Shown: positions 1-10,071 of the stretch, in pieces
Layout of the letters: the number at the start of each line of letters is the position of its first letter
How positions within the stretch are numbered: the first letter of the stretch is position 1
NCBI GenBank assembly: GCA_004352715.1
Contig: SCFE01000087.1
Span: forward strand, 1,816,805-1,848,468
Direction of reading: 5' to 3'
From: Hofstenia miamia
Lineage: Eukaryota > Xenacoelomorpha > Acoela
DNA length: 31,664 nt
Translations under genes and position numbers: made by a program
The notes under the pieces: model-generated
What the model was told of the DNA's origin: nothing
The model's database searches: none
The model's input: the letters and a program-made list of their open reading frames with translations, nothing else

Positions 1-267
1 AGTTTACAAATAGTATGAATAGCCACGGACCCATCTTAGTACCCTGTGGTATTCCAGCTCTAATAGTTTTCCACAACGATACACATCCACTTGGTAACCT
101 TACTCTATGACGCCTATATTTAAGAAACGATACTATCCATTTGATCGTGGAATATTTGATATCTATATCAAACAAACGCATAATAAGTGACTGATGACTT
201 ACATAGTCAAAGGCTTTTTTCAGGTCAAACAAATACTCGTATATAGGAATGGTCTGTGTCAAGCTTG
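1..267 (-). pseudogene. LINE reverse transcriptase fragment, cut by the window edge
   Basis: The minus strand is open for 89 codons from a stop at about 268-270 to the window start. It reads as the palm region of a non-LTR retrotransposon reverse transcriptase. FDLKKAFDYVSHQ (around 228-190) is RT motif A with its catalytic Asp. GIPQGTKMGPWLF (around 56-18) is the conserved 'G-x-PQG-x-x-x-GP-x-LF' block. The reading frame continues off the window toward its C-terminus. The upstream part of the ORF is absent, so this is either a 5'-truncated copy or one end of a degraded element. No stop interrupts the visible part, so this copy may be fairly young. The LINE clade is not resolved. Confidence 0.8.
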
Positions 268-1320
268 TTTAAACTTGCTTACACTTTAAAGTACTTGAAA
301 CATGCATTTTCTTTAAAGTAGCGTAAATTGTCTTGAAAGAAAAATCAGATCCCTACAACAGCAATATATATATATATGGGTTTCCAAAAAGTCACTTTGA
401 ACTTTTGCAAGTCATTTGCGGGAAACACGATGCTCGTCAGGCGCCGATAGAGGCGGGAAAGGGCATGCAATATTTTCCCAGACACAAAACACTATTGTGC
501 ACTTGACAAACAACTGAGCCCAAACCGTCCTAGGCAGCCTTCATTCGCTATATTTTCAGAATCTTCGAAGGTGTTCCGAAGAAAATTCCGGTAATATGGA
601 TAAGAGACACAAATTGTTAACCCCACAATAAAGCCTACCTTCTCCGATTCAATTAGAACATCTTGTCAGGCAAGAGTTGAAATACCGATAAGCATTGCTG
701 TGTGATTGTACCTAGAATTGCAAAAAGTGACAAAGTTATAGAAGTTTCCACGTAGGTTGTTCGTAACTTTTTAAGTATTGCCATTTTGAATTTCCATAGC
801 TAATAAATTGGAAATACATCTGAATGATATCGATGTTATACTCACATGCTTTAACTTCAGTATTTATCAAGACTCGAAAATTACGAATCTCTTAATGTCA
901 TTTACTGACCTAGAGTGTTTTATAAATCGTGTGAATATTTGCAGTAAAAACAAATTTTATTGTAATATTATTATTTCGAACATTTAGAAGAATTTCATAG
1001 CATTTTTTAATGATACAAGTATGGAATCCAATTACTAAAAAACGTTTATAAAAAGAAAATTATATTAAAATGCAAATTACATCAAACAATGGTTTTTCAA
1101 TGCTGCTGATAAGTTTTTTACATTTCTCATCCTTTAATCACCCATTAAAGATATTGAGAATAAAGTAGAAAATTTTGTTCAGCAACTTAGTGTCATCAGC
1201 AATAATGACATAATGTTACTCTGTGAATCTGAAAATATAATTTATGTATTCGAAAAACAAACTTACAAAAATAAAAAATGTAACTGTTTAAACATCTACA
1301 ACCATTGTCGGAAATTCCAT
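268..1320. other. Intergenic, no gene recognised
   Basis: AT-rich DNA with a short (AT)n run at about 363-377. CpG is present at normal density between about 420 and 600. I see no open frame with recognisable protein similarity on either strand. Confidence 0.5.
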
Positions 1321-1900
1321 CTATAAAAATGGCAATGGCGAAATTATCAAAACAAAGAAATAATAGCAAGCACTAAATGAGCCATTTATAAATTTAGGAA
1401 AATTTAATGTTAATGAAAAAACAAATATTGACAATCAAAATCAAATGATAATTGATAAGAACTTAACAGATAAGGAAAAATATCATCTTACGTTTGTAAC
1501 ATTACATCAATTTAAGGAAACAGCAAGACAACTAAAAATTAGCATATCTCAAGAACCAAGCAATAGAAAAAACCAATGATCATAAATAGACAGCGATGTG
1601 ACATATTAAATCAATAAATGTGTTTTTCCAGAGGAATTTAAAATTGCAGAAATAATACCTATATACAAAAAGGTGATATTAATGAAGCTACTAATTACAA
1701 GCCAATCACAGTTCTACCAATTATAAGTAATATATTTCAAATAATTTTATTTTTATACAACAAAATTAATGAATGCATCAAAAGATATCGAATAATAAGA
1801 TTCGAACACATTCGGTTCGGTTCGGTTAACCGCCGATCATACAAATATTCCATTGCTTTGATTGAAAATATAATGAGAAACTTTCTTAAAACAATTGGCT
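1321..1900 (+). pseudogene. Decayed LINE reverse transcriptase (N-terminal half)
   Basis: In one frame from about 1327 the translation shows the region between endonuclease and RT typical of non-LTR elements: 'KNGNGEII', then 'ALNEPFINLGK', then 'TFVTLHQFKETARQLK'. Two adjacent stop codons lie near 1362-1367 and another near 1577. After a gap the RT fingers appear: 'EEFKIAEIIPIYKK', then after a one-base frameshift near 1672 'GDINEATNYKPITVLPIIS'. The homology seems to continue with 'YNKINECIKRYRIIRFEHIRF' and 'SIALIENI' to about 1890. The copy is clearly dead. It points opposite to the RT fragment at the window start, so they are separate insertions or parts of an inverted pair. A small tandem ttcgg run lies inside it near 1812-1828. 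Confidence 0.7.
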
Positions 1901-2026
1901 TTGCGTAATGGTGAAGGTGAGAATATCTGCAATATTCACCTACCAATGATGGAATTAATAAATAATTGTTTTGTAAATTAACATAATATAATGAAACTAT
2001 TCATTTCGTTAAAATCATTATTTTGA

Positions 2027-2188
2027 GCAAACAATCTTTAATTTTGGTAGAAAAATACATATTCGTGAAAGATATATTACAAATCTACAAAACATCTATA
2101 TTATCATTTCTAACTGAAGAGCGTAATCCAAAAATTCTTGAGACATTTTAATGGATTCAATGGTATCGTCTGCTTTAATTTCGTCTGG
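2027..2188. repeat. Assembly duplicate of the PSMD8 3' end
   Basis: These 162 bases are identical to 2209-2370 and are separated from them only by a run of 20 Ns (2189-2208). Exact identity ending at the gap on one side is the signature of two contig ends that overlap but were not merged. The copy contains the last 31 codons of PSMD8 on the minus strand, without the start of that exon. It is very unlikely to be a real tandem duplication. Confidence 0.85.
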
Positions 2189-2208
2189 NNNNNNNNNNNN
2201 NNNNNNNN
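2189..2208. other. Assembly gap (20 Ns)
   Basis: N run between the two identical 162-base copies. The true gap is probably negative, that is, an overlap. Confidence 0.95.
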
Positions 2209-2277
2209 GCAAACAATCTTTAATTTTGGTAGAAAAATACATATTCGTGAAAGATATATTACAAATCTACAAAACAT

Positions 2278-2439
2278 CTATATTATCATTTCTAACTGAA
2301 GAGCGTAATCCAAAAATTCTTGAGACATTTTAATGGATTCAATGGTATCGTCTGCTTTAATTTCGTCTGGAAATTCATAGTAATCACCAACTTTAGTCCA
2401 ATTCCGCGTCGCTACGTAATCAGTGAACTGTTGAATTTT
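2278..2439 (-). CDS. PSMD8: PSMD8 / Rpn12, exon 4 (last coding exon)
   Basis: Fourth and last coding exon of the 26S proteasome lid subunit Rpn12. It encodes 53 residues, from KIQQFTDYVATRNW to the C-terminus QLEMII and a TAG stop at 2278-2280. The acceptor AG is at 2440-2441 and the exon enters in phase 0, matching the phase-0 end of exon 3. The 'TDY...W' and 'A..LEMI' landmarks correspond to the C-terminal winged-helix and helical tail of the family. In yeast the extreme C-terminal helix of Rpn12 is needed for the lid to join the base. An ATTAAA-type poly(A) signal candidate is on the minus strand at 2219-2224. The downstream sequence is disturbed by the assembly duplicate. Confidence 0.93.
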   Translation of the reverse strand, partial: KIQQFTDYVATRNWTKVGDYYEFPDEIKADDTIESIKMSQEFLDYALQLEMII

Positions 2440-3200
2440 CTAAAATAAAACTCGTAATCAAACAAATTGCGTGACATGTTGGTTTATGCTGACGTTAAGT
2501 TCAAATATAGGCTGTTAATGTATTTTCGAGACGCAGACAGAAAAGCCTAATTTCTATATAACTTTTAAGTGATACTGTTCTTGCACTTTGTGATGTATTC
2601 ATTTTTTAAAATAAAAAACTTTAATACCAGTTAGATAAATTTTTATTTTACTGCACCGAGCCAATAAAACCGCGCATAGTTTTCACAAATTATTAAAAAG
2701 TTAAATGTGTTTTTTTCATATAACCTATTTCAATAATTCCTATTAATATTATGCATAATGTTTATACGCTTAAATATACTAAGTGTCTGGTTGAACATTG
2801 ATTCTTAGAAACTTTGAAATTTAAACTTCATTCAGTCCAGTATTTACAGCTATTACTCGTGCAAAATTGAATCCGACTAATGATTTGGAGAACTGTACTG
2901 AAAACAATCGCATTGCGACATTGACAAACAACAATTATGCAGTTACCACACATTTTTAGGGCAATGTTCGTATGAGGAAAATGTTAGAAGCCTGAGAAAA
3001 ATTGCGTAGGAGTATAAGAATGGGAGTTACGTGAATTCTTGGTTGTTGATTGTGGAAATTACATTAAGAACTTTCATGACATATGCCAATCTGCAATTCT
3101 CATTCAGTCCTTTGAATGTAATATTACAAAGGCGATGTAAATTATCTCAAAATATAGTTAACATTTAAGGACAGTAATGCTATACTTTTCGATCAAATAC
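2440..3200. other. PSMD8 intron 3, part without recognised elements
   Basis: Part of the 1,914-base third intron (2440-4353). No clear element is seen before the mariner-like relic. Short open stretches near 2830-2955 have no recognisable similarity. Confidence 0.5.
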
Positions 3201-3254
3201 TTTTCAAAGACGATCGTGTTCTTGGCAGAGATTGATGTAATCGCATAACGCAGA

Positions 3255-3961
3255 ATGGTAGAGTTGATTTTAGAGAAATACCTCTTGATGAACACCTTGA
3301 AAAATCAGCTCTTAGATTACAACTTCGATATACATTTTATTGATTTTACTAATATCAAAGTTGGTTCTGAAAAAATTGAACAAGTTATTCTGATAATTAG
3401 AGAAGATAGTACATCTATTCGTAGTAAATCTGAGCTGTTGGACCTATCAAATAAAGCAATTAATCGCAAATTAAAAAAATATTAGGCTTGAAATCTTCAT
3501 CACATTGGGTGCCTAACACAACATCAAGGAATGGAAGACACCCAGAAAATATTAAGCTTAAATATTTGTTTATGTATATTTCTGACAACTATTTACAACA
3601 AATGCATACATTAATTCTTTTCAGTTTCCAAAATTCATAAGAATCGACCTAACCTAATGCGACATGATGTTCTTTTGCAACATGACCACTTCAAAATCGA
3701 CGAGAAGGGCAATTCAGGAAATCTAATTTTTTCATCTACTACGATCTTATTTCAACAATCTTCGAGATGTTTCTTTCGATAACAGCGAGAAGCTAAGTGT
3801 GGCTGGGTAAATTTTAATACCACAGCGGTATTGAAAAATTTGTATAACCAAGGGATAAAGTTGTAAAATGTGAAGGATAACCCACATTGATTGATAATGT
3901 GTCTTAATGTTATTTTCAATTAATTGGTATAAAAACTGCACGAACTCATTTGACAACCTAA
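3255..3961 (+). pseudogene. Mariner-like transposase relic with a 3' terminal repeat
   Basis: An open frame at 3255-3485 carries a helix-turn-helix-like region: 'KIEQVILIIREDSTSIRSK' followed by 'LSNKAINRKLKKY'. This resembles the second DNA-binding helix-turn-helix of mariner transposases. After a frameshift comes 'GLKSSSHWVPN', matching the family 'WVPHEL' block. Further on, degenerate pieces fit the catalytic and C-terminal parts: 'VLLQHD' at about 3670 and 'SGIEKFV', 'DKVVKCEG' around 3822-3880. The sequence at about 3931-3961, read on the minus strand, begins ttaggttgtcaaatgagttc, like mariner terminal inverted repeats. No matching 5' terminus was found. The element lies inside PSMD8 intron 3, opposite in strand. 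Individual matches are weak; their order and the terminal repeat carry the call. Confidence 0.55.
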
Positions 3962-4353
3962 TGCAATTTGTACTATTGGCGGACGAAAATACCTATTATT
4001 TTTGCCAGAGATTTCCAAATAAAAATTTTATAATGAACTCATTTATATATATTCTACTTAGATAACGTGAACCAATCACAATTTTTCAAAGAAAATTCAA
4101 ACTTCAATCAGTTATTTCGTAATGTATAGTAAATTTTTAGGAATTTTGAATATACGTTTCAGTTTTTTTTGAATCAAATCAAATACCTATAATTATTAAA
4201 TTTTAAAGTTTGCTAGAAATTGTCCCCACGTTATATAAAAAAACAGAAATCGTTATGTATGTAGCACAAATTAAGTGTATACTATTAATAGTTAAGTATT
4301 AAAAGATGTGAATTAAGCATTTATAGAATTTATACATTTATAACAAGACTTAC
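3962..4353. other. PSMD8 intron 3, exon-proximal part
   Basis: AT-rich intron sequence between the mariner relic and exon 3. No feature is seen other than the splice donor GTAAGT of intron 3 at 4353-4348 on the minus strand. Confidence 0.6.
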
Positions 4354-4582
4354 GTCAAAAAATAAAATGCGAACACCATCTTTAGCAGACACTCGTTCAT
4401 ATGATTTTTCGATACATTCAGCTATTTCCTCCCTAATCGTGTCGACTAATAGATCGATAAAAAATGTGCATCGCTCAGATGGAACACTATTTCGAGCAAC
4501 AAATATTTTGTTATAGCTGCCTTCAATCAGATATTGTTCAATGCTGACTGGATGACGAATGTAAACATTGTGTTGAAGATCA
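4354..4582 (-). CDS. PSMD8: PSMD8 / Rpn12, exon 3
   Basis: Third coding exon of Rpn12, 229 bases. The acceptor AG is at 4583-4584 and the donor GTAAGT begins at 4353. It supplies the last base of a split codon and then 76 codons, starting [18 protein letters not shown] and ending RILFFD. 'HPV..EQYL.EG.YNK' and '[21 protein letters not shown]' are family hallmarks of the PCI-domain region, which packs against other lid subunits. Phases at both ends agree with exons 2 and 4. Intron 2 upstream is only 51 bases (4583-4633), whereas introns 1 and 3 are kilobases long and carry transposons. Confidence 0.95.
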
Positions 4583-4633
4583 CTAAAAATTAATTAAATA
4601 ATGCCACTAGCTAAAAAAGTGAAAAATGCTTAC

Positions 4634-4881
4634 TGTGGACTTAATAATTCGAGTTGGGCATGAAAAGAAGCTAGGCGATTTTGTGAAAGTAAACAAAGTA
4701 AATGGCAGCCAATTAACTCAAACATAAAGGGTGATTCCGGTAATTCCTTAGCACTATCAAAGTAATATGTCTTCAGCTGTGAAAAATATCGTTCAAATGA
4801 GTCTCTGTCATGTTTATCAATAGTCACTTGACAGGCAACTTCCAAGAAATCCCGAGCTATTAAGAGTTCTTGTTTTGACAC
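4634..4881 (-). CDS. PSMD8: PSMD8 / Rpn12, exon 2
   Basis: Second coding exon, 248 bases. The acceptor AG is at 4882-4883 and the donor GTAAGC begins at 4633. It begins VSKQELLIARDFLE and contains SFERYFSQLKTYYFD, then 'LPES..M.ELIG' and LCLLSQNRLASFHAQLE. This is the helical solenoid typical of PSMD8/Rpn12; the human protein has the equivalent 'SFERYMAQLKCYYFD' and 'LLSQNR'. The exon ends with two bases of a His codon completed by exon 3. There is no initiator Met here. The N-terminus comes from exon 1 more than 5 kb away. Confidence 0.95.
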
Positions 4882-5169
4882 CTAAACTAAGTAGAATAAA
4901 CTAACGGTAATCTTTTAGAAACAATTATATACCGGTAGTTGTACTTTACAACATTTACATTTAAGTAGTTGTTCCACTTGTACGTGTTTTGTTAATTTGC
5001 TTCACGTACGTGTGGAACAGGTAGGAACGTGTTGCGTAAGAGGGCTTGGTTGCATAGTACCGGTTCTTATACTCAATAGATTTAAAATTCGGCAATAATT
5101 ATTTAGAAATAATAACGATCACTAACAAATTTTTATCTGAAAATGAAGGAGAACTTATAATAATTAAAC
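4882..5169. other. PSMD8 intron 1, exon-proximal part
   Basis: Start of the 5,190-base first intron (4882-10071, minus-strand gene). It includes a short imperfect inverted repeat around 4960-5020 (guuccacuuguacg-like against its complement). No gene is seen. Confidence 0.5.
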
Positions 5170-5540
5170 ATCAGTGAGAACAGTCGCAGCGACAAGATCT
5201 GTCAAATGCATACATAATGCGCTCTTGGCTAAAAATTTATCCCTACAAAGAGCAATTTTTGCAGGAATTGCAACCGCCTGATCACATCACGATGGTCGAA
5301 TTTGCGGAATGAGTTAAGAAAATTACAATGTGGGTGATTACCTTTATCAAACATTTACTGCTCGGCGGAATTGACTATATTGGATTATGGATTTGGGGTA
5401 AGCTGAATACAAGAGATTCACCGGATCCCCCAGGACCAATCGATGAGCTCAAAGAAAGAGATATTGTTGAATGCAATAGGGTGTCAAATTTGCCTCATCG
5501 CATTGATTGTTTGAAAACTTTCTACAAAAATGTTCTTCAG
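5170..5540 (+). pseudogene. Internally deleted DDE transposase relic (Tc1/mariner superfamily)
   Basis: The region first shows a helix-turn-helix block in one frame, 'SVRTVAATRSVKCIHNAL'. After a frameshift near 5217 comes 'LKIYPYKEQFLQELQPPDH' followed by 'VEFAE' and a stop at 5310-5312. 'PYK..LLQEL...D' is the linker motif of a large animal transposase family. The adjoining open frame from 5328 then jumps straight to the C-terminal part, 'WGKLNTRDSPDPPGPIDELK' with 'ECNRVSNLPHRID', which corresponds to the 'FLWG...TI.ELK.RI' tail. The catalytic core between the two is missing. The 111-codon frame 5328-5663 is therefore best explained as a transposase remnant, not a small membrane protein. 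It lies in PSMD8 intron 1, antisense to the gene. No terminal repeats were identified. Confidence 0.6.
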
Positions 5541-5663
5541 AGCATTAAGATGTTAAACTGTTGTCTCACGATTACGTTTTCTGCATTCAAAGCCATTTAC
5601 CTGATAGTAAAAAAGGGAATTACTACGTGTAATTGTGTAATACTTTTTTTTAAATCTAATTGA

Positions 5664-6035
5664 ATTTGCTTTGAATTCCCTTCTGCTTGAGCGTAAATAA
5701 TTGGTAAGTGAGGTTTGATAAACAATAGAATCGACAAACATTGTTAGATTTTCTTTAACTTTGACTACTCGTTCGAATTATATTTTCTTAACCGAGCGAC
5801 ATACAAAGGAATGCAAACACTAGCCATTTGAACTAATAGTGAGCCGCCACATTTAGAATTAATTCATATTAGGCTGGTAGCCTCTCTGCTTCCTATCGAG
5901 GGTAATACAACAATACTAAATTCCATCAATCAGCAGGTTTACACATGAAATTAGTTCGCTTACGTTTGATTATATCAACGTTATTGTGGATAACGACACT
6001 TGGACTTTCTAACAGTTCATTACTACAGTCTGAGC
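5664..6035. other. PSMD8 intron 1, no element recognised
   Basis: Between the DDE relic and the LINE relic. No open frame or repeat structure was recognised. Confidence 0.5.
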
Positions 6036-6039
6036 AATA

Positions 6040-6650
6040 GTTGGCCATGTGCCCTTGCGCCTTCACATAGCGAATTCCTCACACTTTGCTCTCTTCCGCG
6101 ATGTCCCCTTTAATTCCACGGCTGTTGTGAAACTCTTTGTTCAAGTCCATTCCTCGCGCCATTCTTCTCCACGCTTCTCCCTGTTGGTGGCCTTTTTGTT
6201 ACTTGTTCAACTCTATGGAACGTTTCCAAAAGCGTACTTTCAAATGGATCTCTCCCTTGCCATACAAAGACCCTCTTTTCAAATTCTGCACTCTCCCGTT
6301 GTCACTACTTCCATGCCTGTGATCTCTTCCTGTTCAATCGCTTGCTCACTTTTGATTTCCTTAAGTTCTCTAATTCCCGCTCCACTCACTCTGATGAAGT
6401 TGTCACTTTGTCCATTCGTCGCCCAAGAAACCTCGCACTCTTCACTCGTTTTTCAATCGTGCTTGTATTACTGCTAATTACATCTTGACTCTCAACCCAG
6501 CAGCCGAGCTTTAAGAAATCGTTGATGCCTTTCCTTTTTGCTGAGGCTCTCTCTAACTTCGCCGTAAAACTTGATTTATTTTTATATTTTTGTAGTGTCT
6601 GTCTTAGGCGGCTAAATAAAATCATTCATTATAATTATTATTAAACCTAT
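6040..6650 (+). pseudogene. LINE 3' end: decayed C-terminal domain of ORF2
   Basis: Three plus-strand frames, read in turn, give the post-RT C-terminal region of a CR1/Jockey-like LINE. They are 'DVPFNSTAVVKLF' (about 6095-6140), then 'SPCWWPFCYLFNSMERFQKR' with 'TFKWISPLPYKDPLFKF' (to about 6320), then 'YFHACDLFLFNRLLTFDFLK' with 'LSIRRPRNLALF' (to about 6450). 'ERFQKR..KWI' and 'LPLSLYFH..DLFLF' are typical of these proteins. At least two frameshifts and several stops kill it. The copy runs out near 6630 in AT-rich sequence with an attattatta-like tail. It is nested in PSMD8 intron 1, opposite to the gene. Confidence 0.75.
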
Positions 6651-7800
6651 ACATTTTTAGTGAAAATCAAATCCTTGCTAATTGAGATTTTTAAATATTT
6701 TGGAACTTTTATACTTTGCAACCGCTTTGCACTTTCAGAGAATTTGTTCTTCCGATTTGTAATTATTTCCCCATTTTATTTACCAATTAGTAAAACCGAA
6801 TTTATAGCTAACGTGACCGAGTTGCACAAATTTTTAATGCATAGATAGTATGTTTATTGTTATAAATATAATTTTCACAGTGCGGATGTACAGTATCACC
6901 TGGGTGCAATCACCATGAGCCTGTCGATAAGCAATTACTGAAAATTCAAATAAATTTACTCAAAGTATTATTTGCATTAAGTATAACGTATGGAATTATA
7001 TATTTTCATGCTTATATCGAACAAGCAGTATAATTCAAACATGTATTCCAAGAACCCATTAATTGCAAATTGATTCAAAACGAGAAATCGCCTTTTTTAG
7101 TTTACGTTTTTATCTTTGCTTATGTAGTGTCGGTTAACTGAATCTTTATAAAGCTATAATCAAAAACACGATCATTTCACTTGTTTTGCAACTAACAGCA
7201 TATAGTTCATCTTCACATAATTCTAAACCAGTAGATTTGTCAATAAAAGGTTTCTTCAATTATGTTTTACTCAAAGAGGTGCAATAACCTAAGGAGACTG
7301 ATTCAACTCAAATATTTTTTACAGAGTTAGCCACTGCCTTAAATAATGTGGGAATACACATATGTACAAGACACCATAAATAGGATTTTTACGTACAAAA
7401 GCCATCTACAGTTTACTAAAGCGCCATCTATAAGCATATATTTATATATACATCAGCTGAAAATAAAGTTTTATTGTAATGAAAATGTTGCAAACTCATC
7501 AAAGAGGACTGGAAGAAATCTAAGGTGGGCCTCAATAATTCATGATTTACGTTCTTAATGTGAAAATTTTTAACAAGAGAGGATGCAAATTTTCATCAAA
7601 TATTCTCTATATTTACACACAAAAATTTCCTCAATAAATCATGTACGCAACAAAGTTCATATATTAGTTGTTATAATAATAATACAAGAAAAACACATTG
7701 AATAATCGAAATTAATATATTTATATTTTTACTATAATGTATTAAGAAACTTCACTCAAGGGAAGGACTTGATTTGCCTGTTTATTATACAGTTTAATTA
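6651..7800. other. PSMD8 intron 1, no element recognised
   Basis: AT-rich. Short open frames at 6660-6848 and 7346-7558 have no recognisable motif and low-complexity composition. I do not support them as genes. Confidence 0.5.
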
Positions 7801-7819
7801 GATTCAGATTTGGAAATGC

Positions 7820-8541
7820 AAGGACACAAACTCGGGTCATCTGCTTCCTCCTGTGGCTCCTGTTTGAAGACGGTGAAGGTGGGGATTCAATGTTCGAGAT
7901 GTGATGCCTGGTTTCACGACAATTGCACTGGCTTATCACTCGGGAGACCTTGGGCGATGTGAAAGGCGGTCTTTGTGTTGTGATGGATGTCTACCACTCT
8001 GCGAGGTACTCGTCAAGAGGGAGATTCCCGACTGTGATATCATCAAGGAGATTGTAACTCAAGCTGTCGAGCCCCTTCACACTGCCGTCACGAGTCTGGC
8101 TACGCGTCCTCCTGAGCCGTCCCCTCCCCCTGTTTCTACAACTGCGAAGCTACAGTTGCACTCATTCTTAAAGACACACAAAGGTACGAGATCAAACTTT
8201 CTGGTATTCCTGAACTTTGTGATCCCAACAAAGATTCCGCTAAACAAGAATATGATTGTGTGGAGAAAGTTTTGAAGCACATGAACGAGGAATGTGAGTT
8301 GACGGAAATTCATGAACTTCGGCGCCTTGGCAAGTTCAATTCTGACGCAAAATTTCCAAGATCACTGTTAATTACGTTCAATACCGCTTGGGCAACACGA
8401 AGGATATTGAATAAAATTAGACTACTGAATGATTTTTTCCTTTCTGTGGAAGGAAAGAATCACCGTGTGTACCTGCAGAAATTGCTTTCACCGGAAGAAC
8501 GTAAGAAAGAGCAAGTTGTCCTAAAGAAGAGAAAGCGCTAA
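7820..8541 (+). pseudogene. CR1-like LINE ORF1 with a PHD finger (frameshifted)
   Basis: Frame 1 from about 7837 encodes a zinc-binding PHD-type finger. CGSC is at 7852-7863, then CSRCDAWFHDNC with 'TGL' at 7891-7935, giving C-x2-C...C-x2-C-x4-H-x2-C. The frame stops at 7960, but the neighbouring frame continues with 'CCDGC' (the last Cys pair) and a Pro/Ser-rich linker. It shifts back to frame 1 near 8155 with KLSGIPEL, 'EIHELRRLGKFN', 'PRSLLITFN' and 'LSPEERKKEQVVLKKRK', ending with a stop near 8541. The second part is the nucleic-acid-binding domain usual in ORF1 of CR1-like LINEs. At least two frameshifts make it non-functional. It sits just upstream of its own RT remnant; the endonuclease domain that should lie between them is deleted. 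Confidence 0.75.
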
Positions 8542-8579
8542 TCATGAAAGGTCGGTCAACAGTTGTCCAATTAGTCCTG

Positions 8580-9704
8580 TTATTTGACAAACTTTAATTC
8601 CAACTATGATGATAACATTGAGCACTTACCTGGATATCCAGAAAGCCTTTGATTCAGTCAACCACAGAATCCTGATTTCAAAGCTGCGCAAGTTTGGATT
8701 TGATAATAACTTTCTCTCCCTTCTTACTAGCTACCTATCCTCCCGCACACATAAAGTCAACGTCGATGGTTGCCTGTCGGGTCCTCTTGTGTACAGTGGA
8801 GTACCACAAGGAAGTGTCCTCGGACCAATCCTTTTCTTAATATATATTGACGATTTAATATATATTGACGATCTTCTCACCAAACCCCTTTACTCGCTCT
8901 CGTTTAGTTTTGCTAATGACACTAAGTTCATATCATCCTCGTTGCGATTTTCGACCCAATTTGATCTCAACCAAGTTACGGACTGGTCTACTACGAATGA
9001 ATTAAAATTCCATCCTGACAAATGTTATCTCAGCGTCTCTGCAAAGAACGATGGTTCTCTTCATTTAGGCGAAAAGATCAATCAGGAAACACTGTCAGCA
9101 AGTGACCTTGGACTTATTGTCTCGAGCTTCACATAAGCTGAAAAAGTGGCAAAGTCACGTTTGAGTTACCATTATTTACGAAACAACGTTCCATACTGTC
9201 CCTCTCAATCGTTAAAGTACAAACTTTTCTGTAGTTGCATGCTCTCTATCATTGTTTACAGGTCAGAAGTATGGTTCCCGGATACCATATCTCTTAGTCG
9301 CCTCGAATAATTGCACCATCAGGGCCTAAAGTGGTGCTTCGGTCACGACCATTTCGAGTTTCAACCAAGACAACGAACTCTTTATGTTAGTTATCCAAAA
9401 TTACTAGTCAAGAAATTTCGAAAGCAAATAACTTACCGCTCATTCTTACCTAGAGTTGCTGTATATATAAAAAATCTTGTTAACATAATTGACATCAATC
9501 TACTTGAACCCAATCTACCCCTCAAATCCATAATAAGGAATCAATTGCTAAGCATGGTTTACCGAGTTTATTCCATTCAAGTCACCTGCACTCCGACATT
9601 ACGGTGTAAATGTTCATCATGTGTTGGACGATAAACCAGATAATCTTGTTCCTACTGGTGCTTTTTTGGGTATTAAAGTCGTTTACTACTACTACTGCGA
9701 AACT
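8580..9704 (+). pseudogene. CR1-like LINE ORF2: reverse transcriptase and C-terminal domain
   Basis: A single frame from about 8606 to 9634 carries RT motif A (LDIQKAFDSVNH), 'SGVPQGSVLGPILFLIYIDD' and the catalytic region. It ends with a Cys-rich tail, 'CTPTLRCKCSSCVGR', typical of these LINEs. It is interrupted by stops at 9134-9136 and 9308-9310. The RT has two visible lesions. An 18-base segment is duplicated in tandem (8840-8857 and 8858-8875), repeating IYIDDL. The catalytic [FY]ADD box reads FANDT, with the first Asp replaced by Asn (codon 8915-8917). Apurinic endonuclease and RT fingers are missing between ORF1 and 8606. The 3' UTR ends near 9704 in a (TAC)n run (9689-9700), the short-repeat tail usual for these elements. 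It is inserted in PSMD8 intron 1, antisense to it. Confidence 0.88.
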
Positions 9705-10071
9705 AAAAATGTAGATTTGCATAGAAATAGTTTTATATTTTGCAATTTGTTTAATATTGGATAATAATTCTGTATGAATTCTATGTTTTCTGAGCTATTG
9801 TATTTCAATATAAACCGCGTGCTACGAATTTGGTTAATTACACAAACTTTTTACGCATGCTATTGCCTTTCTCATCGCTTTTTACCCTATATTAGTGTTT
9901 ATTTTGTCTGCGTGCACCCTATTCTAAACCTTCACCAAATGAAAGTACTTCAAAACTTTTAAGAAAATAAATTGAAAAAATGAACAAGACTACTCAAACA
10001 TTCAACGCTTCAGATTTCAGTATACAGGATAATTATTTGTGTATTTATTTGCATGCAAAAATAATTCAGAC
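9705..10071. other. PSMD8 intron 1, exon 1-proximal part
   Basis: AT-rich intron DNA. The only feature seen is the splice donor GTCTGA at 10071-10066 (minus strand). Confidence 0.5.

Noticed and set aside
5328-5663. Small membrane protein of 111 residues
   Set aside because: Its first half matches a transposase C-terminal tail in order and content; the hydrophobic second half is in AT-rich DNA with no further support.
6386-6625. 79-codon minus-strand frame
   Set aside because: Antisense shadow of the LINE relic at 6040-6650.
8077-8313. 78-codon minus-strand frame
   Set aside because: Antisense shadow of the LINE ORF1.
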